DNA of 32,233 nucleotides from Sulfuritalea sp. (GTDB lineage: Bacteria; Pseudomonadota; Gammaproteobacteria; Burkholderiales; Rhodocyclaceae). This document shows positions 25,631 to 32,233 of the stretch, piece by piece (positions within the stretch are counted from its first letter, which is position 1; each line of letters opens with the position of its first letter). The notes under the pieces are model-generated. The model was not told the origin of the DNA. It did no database searches and saw nothing but the letters and a program-made list of their open reading frames with translations. The stretch spans positions 1 through 32,233 of the forward strand of contig JAGXSN010000147.1 in assembly GCA_018333815.1 (NCBI GenBank), written 5' to 3'. A program made the translations under genes and the position numbers.

Positions 25631-26899
25631 TCATTCGATCGGGTCGGCGCAATGGCTGCGCCGCCGCCTCATGTAATCCAGCTTGCGTACCTCGGTGGTG
25701 TACATCCAGATCAGGCTGACCCAGACCACGCCGTACATCAGCATGAAGGCGGAGGAGCGGATGCCGGTGAGGTCCGTCAGCGCGCCGAACATGATCGGCA
25801 GGAGGAAGCCGCCCAAGCCGCCGACCAGGCCGACGATGCCGGACACCGTGCCGATGTTGTGCGGATACTCGTCGGCGATATACTTGAACACGCTGGCCTT
25901 GCCGAAGGCGAAGGCGACGCCGACGACGAACAGCAGTGCGGTGAATACTTCCGGCGACAGGGCGATGCGCCAGGTCTGCGGGCCGGTCACGGTATGCACG
26001 GTGAACTCGGTCTGCGGATAGGACATGAAGAACAGGCAGATCCACGACACCCACAGCACCCACCAGGTCACGCGGTGCGCGCCCCACTTGTCCGACAGCC
26101 AGCCGCCCGCCGCGCGCAGGATGCCGCCCGGCAGCGAAAACGCGGCGGCCAGCAGCGCCGCCTTGGCCAGATCGAACTCGTACTCGGCCACGTAATAGCG
26201 CGTCATCCACAACGACAGCGCGACATAGCCGCCGAACACGATGGAGTAATACTGGCAGTATTTCCATACCACAGGGTCCTTCAGCAAGGCGAGCTGGTCA
26301 CGCACGGTCACGTGCGATGGCGCGCGGTGCGCCGGGTCGTCGTAGGTGAGCAGCCAGAACAGGATGGCGGTGACCAGCATTGCAGCGGCATATACCTGCG
26401 GCACCATGGTCCAGCCGTAGGCGAGGACGATGGCCGGCGCCACCAGCTTGGTCACCGCCGCGCCGACGTTGCCGACGCCGAAAATACCCATGGCCAGACC
26501 CTGCCGCGATTTCTTGAACCAGCGCGCGCAGCAGGAGATGCCTACGGAAAACGAGCCGCCGGCCAGGCCGACGAACAGGCCGATCACCAGGAAATGCCAG
26601 AACTCGGTGGCGGCGGACATCAGCCAGATCGGCCCCACCGTCGCCAGCATCAGCGCGAAGAACACCACGCGACCGCCGAATTTGTCGGTGAGCATGCCCA
26701 GAGGCAGGCGGACCAGCGAACCGGTCAGCACCGGCGTGGCGATGAGCACGCCGAACTGGGTCTCGTTGAGGTCCAGCTGTTCCTTGAGCGGAACACCCAT
26801 CACCGCGAACATCATCCATACGGCGAAACACACGGTGAAGGCGAAGGTATTCATGACCACCACCGACCAGGCCTTGCGTTCGTGCGTTGTCGACACCAT
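25631..26899 (-). CDS. narK1: MFS nitrate transporter, NarK1-like
   Basis: VVMNTFAFTVCFAVWMMFAVMGVPLKEQLDLNETQFGVLIATPVLTGSLVRLPLGMLTDKFGGR...GGSFSVGISCCARWFKKSRQGLAMGIFGVGNVGA. Confidence 0.92.
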   Translation of the reverse strand: MVSTTHERKAWSVVVMNTFAFTVCFAVWMMFAVMGVPLKEQLDLNETQFGVLIATPVLTGSLVRLPLGMLTDKFGGRVVFFALMLATVGPIWLMSAATEFWHFLVIGLFVGLAGGSFSVGISCCARWFKKSRQGLAMGIFGVGNVGAAVTKLVAPAIVLAYGWTMVPQVYAAAMLVTAILFWLLTYDDPAHRAPSHVTVRDQLALLKDPVVWKYCQYYSIVFGGYVALSLWMTRYYVAEYEFDLAKAALLAAAFSLPGGILRAAGGWLSDKWGAHRVTWWVLWVSWICLFFMSYPQTEFTVHTVTGPQTWRIALSPEVFTALLFVVGVAFAFGKASVFKYIADEYPHNIGTVSGIVGLVGGLGGFLLPIMFGALTDLTGIRSSAFMLMYGVVWVSLIWMYTTEVRKLDYMRRRRSHCADPIE

Positions 26900-27019
26900 C
26901 GGGCTCTCCTCCTGTGCAGGGCTAGCGCATGTTTCCCTTCAGCGCTCGCATGCTAGGGAAAGATCGGGGCGGCGGATATTCTCCGGACGGTCGGAACGGC
27001 GCCGCAAAAGGAGGGCGCC

Positions 27020-27044
27020 CCGGCCTGCCAAAGGCGTAGGCCGG
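27020..27044. other. Hairpin between narL and narK1
   Basis: ccggcct-gcc-aaa-ggc-gt-aggccgg; 7-bp outer and 3-bp inner stems, no T-tract. Confidence 0.55.
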
Positions 27045-27067
27045 CAGCGGCGGCTGGTTCGAAGGAA

Positions 27068-27733
27068 CTAGTTCTTCTGGGCTAGACCGTGCTCGACGGC
27101 ATAGACGGCCGCCTGGACCCGGCCGGCCAGGTTGAGCTTCTTGAGGATGCCCTGAATGTGGATCTTGACCGTGCTCTCGGCCAGATCGAGCGCGCGCGCG
27201 ATTTCCTTGTTGCTCGCGCCCTGGGCAAGAAAGCCCATCACCTCGCGCTCGCGCTGGGTCAGCTTTTCATGGCTGGCCGGCGTCTGCGGCGCCGCCGTCC
27301 GCGGGGCGCCGCGTACGCTCGCCATGAGCTTGGCCGTCATCTGCGGCGACATCACCGCGTCGCCGGCGGCGGCGCGCCGGATCGCATCGACCAGGAAGTC
27401 CGCATCGATGTTCTTGAGCAAATAGCCTTGGGCGCCGGCCCGCAGGGCTTCGACCAGATCGTCGGCATCTTCCGATACCGTCAGCATCACCACGCGCGGC
27501 GGGTCGTCGCACCCGGCGATCAACTGGACCGCCTCGCACCCCGAGATGCCCGGCATGTGCAGGTCGAGCAGCACGACGTCGGGATGGAGCGACTGGGCGC
27601 GCTTGACGCCCTCGTGCCCGTCGCCCGCCTCGCCGACCACCTCGAAGCCCTTCTGCCGCTGCAGCAGCGCCTTGATGCCGCTCCTGAACAGCGTGTGGTC
27701 GTCTACCAGCAGAATGCGAATCGGACTTTCCAT
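27068..27733 (-). CDS. narL: NarL-family response regulator
   Basis: MESPIRILLVDDHTLFRSGIKALLQRQ...DVVLLDLHMPGISG...LTQREREVMGFLAQGASNKEIARALDLAESTVKIHIQGILKKLNL. Confidence 0.95.
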   Translation of the reverse strand: MESPIRILLVDDHTLFRSGIKALLQRQKGFEVVGEAGDGHEGVKRAQSLHPDVVLLDLHMPGISGCEAVQLIAGCDDPPRVVMLTVSEDADDLVEALRAGAQGYLLKNIDADFLVDAIRRAAAGDAVMSPQMTAKLMASVRGAPRTAAPQTPASHEKLTQREREVMGFLAQGASNKEIARALDLAESTVKIHIQGILKKLNLAGRVQAAVYAVEHGLAQKN

Positions 27734-27739
27734 GCCTAT

Positions 27740-29683
27740 TTACGCGGCCGCAGTTTCGACCGTGCCGGGGAGCCGGAGAATAACATGGGCGCCGCGGCCG
27801 GGCGCCGACGCCAATTCCAGGCGTGCGCCGATGCGGTGAGCGCGTTCGCGCATGATGGCGACGCCGACATGCGTGCCGCCATCCTCGTCGAGCGCTTCCG
27901 GATCGAAGCCGCGCCCGTCGTCACGCACGGCGATCGACAGATCCTCGCCGCGGTCGATCTCGATGGCCACCGTGCCGGCGCCCGCGTGCTTGCGCACGTT
28001 GGAGAGCGCTTCCTGGACGATGTGCAGCACCTGAATGACGCTCATCGACTCCGGCAACGGCGCATCGCCGCTGACGACGAGCGAGGTGCGTATGCCGGTT
28101 TGCCCCTCGAAGCGGTCCAGGGCGCTGCGGATCGCGCCTTCGAGGTCGGCGCCGCTACCGACGCGGATGCGAAAATGCACCAGCAGTTCGCGGACGTTGT
28201 CGTAGCTTTCCTGGATGCCCTCGCGCATGCGCGCGAGCTCCTTCTCCGCCGGTTCGGTCTCGCCGGCGCGCAACGAAGCCTGCAGCATCTGTGCCTGGAT
28301 GTTGAGGAAGGCCAGCGACTGGGCGATGCTGTCGTGCAATTCCTGCGCCAGCAGGTTGCGCTCTTCCGACACCGCCATCTCTTTCTCGCGCAGCGCCAGC
28401 CGCCGGTTCTCGATGGCCACGCCGAGCTGCTGACCGACGGCCTCGAGCAGCTGGATTTCGCTGGCGGTCAGAGGGCGCTGGCCGCGAAAGAACAGATTGA
28501 AGATGCCGAATATCTGGCTCTTCGACATGATCGGGATGGCCGCCAGCGACGGCAGTCCCTCATGCGCGCAGTTGAGCAACAGGCCGCTCCGGTCGGTCGG
28601 TTTTTCCGCCACCGAGCGTCCGCTGGCCGCGGCGCGGCCGCACAGGCAAGTCCCCACCGGCAGGCGCGCCTCGGCTTGCAGGAAGTCTTCGGAGAGATTG
28701 ACGGCAGCGACAATCTCGAGTTCCTGCGTCTTGGCGTCGATCAGGCGCACGGCCCCCGACTCGGCCGCCAGCAGGACACGCAGCTTGTCGAGCACGCCGC
28801 GGCATACGGTCTCGATGTCCGCCGGTTCGGCCAAATAGGCGGCGATCTCGTAGAGCACCGCCAACTCGAGGTTCTTCTCCTCGATGTCGCGCGTCTTCTC
28901 GACGACGCGCTGCTCCAGCGTGTCGTAGAGGCCGCGCAGCTGGTCGGCCATGCGATTGAAGCCGGCCGCCAGTTCGCCGACCTCGTCGCGGGATTCGACG
29001 GGCGCGCGCACGCTGAAGTCGGCCGCTGCCATGCGATCCATGCCGAGCTTGAGCGTCTCGACCGGCTGGATCACCACCAGGCGGAACAGCAGGGTCAGGA
29101 ACAGCGTTCCGCCAAGGGAGAAACCGACCAGCGCGTTCAGGATCAGCCAGGTCGAGTTGGTGTAGCGGGCGTTGGTTTTCTCGATGACCAGCACCAACGC
29201 GTCGATCCGCTGCACGAAGTCGCGAACGACTTCCACCAGGTCGTCGAGGTCTCGTTGCGCATCGTCGCTGTCGGCCGTCGCCATCGCCCGGCTGATTAGA
29301 GGCAGCATGCGATGCTGCCAGTCCAAGCGCAAACCGGCCATGGCCAGATGCACCTCCTCGGTGCGCGGCAGGAACAGCGGTCGTTCGGGATCCCCGTCCT
29401 CCAGCAGAACAAGCGCCGAATCGAACTGGCCGACCGTATCGACCGCAGCGCTGATCCAGCGCGCATGCTCTGGCGTTCCGGCGGCCCGTTCGAGCAGGTA
29501 GGCGATGCGATAGATCCGCATGCGCTGGGCGCCGGCCTCGTTGATGGCCGCGGCGCCGCCTTCGAGCTGCCGGCCGACATGGAGCGTCACCATGATCATG
29601 GACAGGGCAACCAGAAAGAACAGCAGCAGGATGGCATTGATCTTGGTGCTCAGTTTGCCCGGCAGGCGCGCCAAACTCAGCAT
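27740..29683 (-). CDS. narX: Nitrate/nitrite sensor histidine kinase NarX-like
   Basis: N-terminal type IV pili methyl-accepting-like sensor, HAMP, GAF with CLCG...CAHEG, HisKA_3 ELHDSIAQSLAFLNIQAQML and HATPase. ATG at 29683 preferred over the TTG ORF start. Confidence 0.93.
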   Translation of the reverse strand: MLSLARLPGKLSTKINAILLLFFLVALSMIMVTLHVGRQLEGGAAAINEAGAQRMRIYRIAYLLERAAGTPEHARWISAAVDTVGQFDSALVLLEDGDPERPLFLPRTEEVHLAMAGLRLDWQHRMLPLISRAMATADSDDAQRDLDDLVEVVRDFVQRIDALVLVIEKTNARYTNSTWLILNALVGFSLGGTLFLTLLFRLVVIQPVETLKLGMDRMAAADFSVRAPVESRDEVGELAAGFNRMADQLRGLYDTLEQRVVEKTRDIEEKNLELAVLYEIAAYLAEPADIETVCRGVLDKLRVLLAAESGAVRLIDAKTQELEIVAAVNLSEDFLQAEARLPVGTCLCGRAAASGRSVAEKPTDRSGLLLNCAHEGLPSLAAIPIMSKSQIFGIFNLFFRGQRPLTASEIQLLEAVGQQLGVAIENRRLALREKEMAVSEERNLLAQELHDSIAQSLAFLNIQAQMLQASLRAGETEPAEKELARMREGIQESYDNVRELLVHFRIRVGSGADLEGAIRSALDRFEGQTGIRTSLVVSGDAPLPESMSVIQVLHIVQEALSNVRKHAGAGTVAIEIDRGEDLSIAVRDDGRGFDPEALDEDGGTHVGVAIMRERAHRIGARLELASAPGRGAHVILRLPGTVETAAA

Positions 29684-29758
29684 CGCAAACCCGCTGCACC
29701 GGTGCGGCAAGCAAACAGCCGACGGGTCGGCGCGCCCTGGGCAGCCATCATGCCCTCC

Positions 29759-30934
29759 TCACGGCATGATCTCGACATATTCGTAAACCTCGTTGTCGAC
29801 CAGGCGCTTCCGGACCGGCACGGCCAGCTTGGCGAACCACGCGTGCGGATCGTGTCGGTCGATCTCGCGCCCCATGAAGCGGATCAGTTCGCAGATCGGC
29901 TCGACGACGTTGGTGCGGTAGCGCTCGTCCTTCTTGACATAGCCGAGCCACAGGTTTTTCATGCAGTTGCGGCGGCACCAGGAAAACGCCTCGCAGCCCT
30001 CGCAGGGCATCTCCGGGCTCGGCTGCAGCGGGCTCTTCTTGAGCCAGTTGCCCTGGATCTCGCCCATCTGCATGGGGTGGACATACATCATGTCCGGGCA
30101 GGGGAAGATCTGGCCGTCGGGCATGACGTTGATGAGGTGGGAGGAGGCGCGGCACTGCGTGAGGCCGGCGTAAAGCTCGGCGCCGCGATTGGGCAGCAGC
30201 TTGTTCCTCACCATGCCCATCACCGGGATCAGCGGATAGAGTGCGTCGCTGCGGGCGAAGAACCTGTCGATCAGCCTGACCAGCACGGCCTTGCGCTTCG
30301 CCACCGAGTCGCCGGAGTACATCTCGTCGGCGACGAACTGCCAGTAGAGGTAGTCGATGGCTTCGAGCGCCGCGGCCAGCTCGTCGAGCTCCTCGAACGC
30401 GGTGTCTGGGTTGCCCCAGGTGACGCGCGCCGTGATGGTGCCGCCGACGCGGCCATGCACCCTGTCCAGGTTGGCGATCACCTGCCGCCAGATGCCGCGC
30501 CCGCGATAGCCGTCGGTGGTCGCCTCGCCGCCGTCGATCGAGACCAGGATGTTGGAAAACCTTGCCAGCATCCAGTCCGGCAGGTCGTCGAGCAGCGTGC
30601 CGTTGGTCTGGAGCTGAAAGCGGAATTCGGGGAAGCGCCGCATCACCTGTTCCATCATCGGGCGGTTGAGCGTCGGTTCGCCGCCGTAGAAGGTGACGTA
30701 GACCTCCTTGCCCCTGAGGTGGGTGGCGACGAAACGGGCGAGTTGGTCGATGTCGTATTTGAGTTCGGTCTGCGAGCCGAGCACGCCGCCGACGCCGAGC
30801 GAGCAGTAGGTGCACTTGAGGTTGCACTTGAGCGTGGTCAGCAGCTGCAGTTCGACGCGGCCGCCGACGATGGGATCGGGATCGGAGACGGGCTGGATGG
30901 GCGCCGGAGCGAAATCGAGGACATGCGTCATCAT
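29759..30934 (-). CDS. Radical SAM/SPASM domain protein
   Basis: TTLKCNLKCTYCSLG (CxxxCxxC), YVTFYGGEPTLN, C-terminal Cys-rich QCRASSHLINVMPDGQIFPCPDM...CEGCEAFSWCRRNC. Start MMTHV chosen at 30934; the longer ORF extension runs through repeat-like sequence. Confidence 0.92.
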   Translation of the reverse strand: MMTHVLDFAPAPIQPVSDPDPIVGGRVELQLLTTLKCNLKCTYCSLGVGGVLGSQTELKYDIDQLARFVATHLRGKEVYVTFYGGEPTLNRPMMEQVMRRFPEFRFQLQTNGTLLDDLPDWMLARFSNILVSIDGGEATTDGYRGRGIWRQVIANLDRVHGRVGGTITARVTWGNPDTAFEELDELAAALEAIDYLYWQFVADEMYSGDSVAKRKAVLVRLIDRFFARSDALYPLIPVMGMVRNKLLPNRGAELYAGLTQCRASSHLINVMPDGQIFPCPDMMYVHPMQMGEIQGNWLKKSPLQPSPEMPCEGCEAFSWCRRNCMKNLWLGYVKKDERYRTNVVEPICELIRFMGREIDRHDPHAWFAKLAVPVRKRLVDNEVYEYVEIMP

Positions 30935-31064
30935 CGTGATCGATTCCTGAAGGGAGGGGCGAAGGCACAAGCCTGCGGCCGGCATTATCCTACGGGCAGA
31001 CTTCGGCGTAAGCGGGGGGATCGAGAGATGCGCCTTCCGGACTCGGCTCGGAGGTTCCGCGGCT

Positions 31065-31088
31065 GCCGTCCCGCCGGCGCCGACTTTC
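31065..31088 (-). repeat. Copy E of dispersed element upstream of the radical SAM gene (gaaagtcggcgccggcgggacggc on minus)
   Basis: Near-identical to copy A (one substitution in 24 nt). Confidence 0.7.
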
Positions 31089-31142
31089 AGCCCGGCCTGC
31101 CGTCGGCGCGCCCATGTGCGCGTTCTGCGCTTCGCCGCAGCC

Positions 31143-31300
31143 GGCAAATCCATATCATAAATATATTTTATGCAATTGAAAGTTTTTTTTTTAATTACAT
31201 ACAAAATAGATCAGGTTTATGATCCAACCTTAAAGCAACTATAAGCTTGTCGCCATATTGCAATGTTTTCCTTATGCAATAAGCAAAATGAACCACCAGC
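31143..31300. promoter_or_regulatory. AT-rich intergenic region with T10 tract, candidate regulatory region for the MCP gene
   Basis: catatcataaatatattttatgcaattgaaagttttttttttaattacat... in otherwise GC-rich DNA; direct repeats TTATGCAAT at 31168-31176 and 31272-31280. Confidence 0.5.
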
Positions 31301-31315
31301 AGGGGAGATATCAAG

Positions 31316-32233
31316 ATGTTTGCATTGCGGATTTCCGCCCGTCTCTGGCTGTTGACGGGCCTGTCGCTGGCGCTGTTTTTTATCGCGATCGCCGCCGGAC
31401 TCTCCGGCATGAAGTCCGCGGCGGAGGCGCTCCGGACGGTGTATGAGGATCGCGCGGTCGCGATGGATCGGCTGGCGCGCGTGGAAAGCATCCTGCGCGC
31501 CAACCGCACCGAAGCGCTGCTCGTTTTTCAGCACGATCCGGCCAACGCCTTCGCCAAGCTGCACGATCATCCGGCGCAGCTGCATCTGGAGGCCATGAAC
31601 CGGCGCATGCAGGAAGCCACCGATCTCTGGCAGGCCTATAGGGCGACCGATATGACCGAGGCGGAAAAGGCGCTGGCCGCGGACTTCGAACAAAAGCGCG
31701 CCGCCTGGCTGGCCAGGCTCGGGAGCTTCATCCATGGCGTCCAGGCCGGCGATTTCGGCTTTCCCGTGTTGCAGGGTTTTCTTGCCGCCGGCAACAAAGA
31801 ATTCCCGGCCGCCATCGAGGCGATCAAAAAGTTGCGCGCCTACCAGATCGCCGTGGCGAAACGGGAGTATGAAGCGGCGGAGCGGCGCTACCAAACGATG
31901 CTGATCCTGTTTGCCGCACTGGCCCTCGTGGGGATGGCGGGTCTGGGCGGGGCGGCCTACCTGGCGCAGCGGCGCATCAACGGCGGACTGCGGGAAGCGA
32001 TCCGGGCGGCCAGGGAAATCGCCGCCGGCAATCTGGCGGTTGAACTGCCTCAGCCCCGGCCGGACGAAATCGGGGATCTGCTGCGGCAGGTCGCCACGAT
32101 GCGCGACGGCCTGGGCCAAATCGTCGGCGCCCTGCGCGCCAACGTGGCCGCGCTCAACGGGGCAGCGCGGGAGCTGACGCAGGCCGCCGCAACGAGCAAG
32201 GAGACCGGTGCGAGCCAGTCCGAATCGGCTGCC
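31316..32233 (+). CDS. Methyl-accepting chemotaxis protein, N-terminal part (truncated by window end)
   Basis: MFALRISARLWLLTGLSLALFFIAIAAGLSGMKSAAEALRTVYEDRAVAMDRLARVESIL...second TM, HAMP (REIAAGNLAVELPQPRPDEIGDLLRQVATMRDGL). Open to the window end, so absent from the supplied ORF list. Confidence 0.9.
   Translation, partial: MFALRISARLWLLTGLSLALFFIAIAAGLSGMKSAAEALRTVYEDRAVAMDRLARVESILRANRTEALLVFQHDPANAFAKLHDHPAQLHLEAMNRRMQEATDLWQAYRATDMTEAEKALAADFEQKRAAWLARLGSFIHGVQAGDFGFPVLQGFLAAGNKEFPAAIEAIKKLRAYQIAVAKREYEAAERRYQTMLILFAALALVGMAGLGGAAYLAQRRINGGLREAIRAAREIAAGNLAVELPQPRPDEIGDLLRQVATMRDGLGQIVGALRANVAALNGAARELTQAAATSKETGASQSESAA

Noticed and set aside
27089-29299. 736-aa plus-strand ORF opposite narXL
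   Set aside because: Antisense to well-supported narL and narX; no homology pattern.
29312-31222. 636-aa plus-strand ORF opposite the radical SAM gene
   Set aside because: Antisense shadow; the C-terminal part merely reads through the repeat/AT-rich intergenic DNA.
31228-31260. Sigma-28 promoter upstream of the MCP gene
   Set aside because: TAAAG and GCCATATT are only partial matches and the spacing deviates from consensus; kept only as a note in the AT-island finding.
31217-32119. 300-aa minus-strand ORF at the right end
   Set aside because: Antisense to the truncated MCP gene, whose plus-strand translation has clear TM and HAMP features.

Overview
GC-rich proteobacterial chromosome segment, most likely betaproteobacterial and Rhodocyclales-like (inferred from gene content and order; not tested). 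The first half is mostly housekeeping: glutaredoxin-like, PilZ, exodeoxyribonuclease III, Crp/Fnr regulator, DUF2892 protein, lpxC, DUF721/DciA-like, M23 peptidase, secA, mtnA plus class II aldolase, greA-carB-carA, dapB, bamE and fur. The second half is a complete dissimilatory nitrate respiration locus on the minus strand: SPASM radical SAM protein, narX, narL, narK1, narK2, narG, narH, narJ, narI, a monoheme cytochrome c and a DsrC/TusE-family protein. The window ends inside a chemotaxis transducer that the ORF track misses. Two observations stand out. (1) A short dispersed element with core ~GAAAGTCGGCGCTGGCGGGACGGC appears at least six times. Some copies lie in frame inside conserved enzymes, including what looks like an exact 24-nt/8-aa insertion in CarB and larger insertions in MtnA and its partner aldolase. 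(2) The nar operon carries a downstream membrane-anchored cytochrome c and a DsrC-family protein with no cysteines, and a SPASM radical SAM enzyme sits at the head of narXL. No CRISPR array, tRNA, rRNA or transposase was seen.
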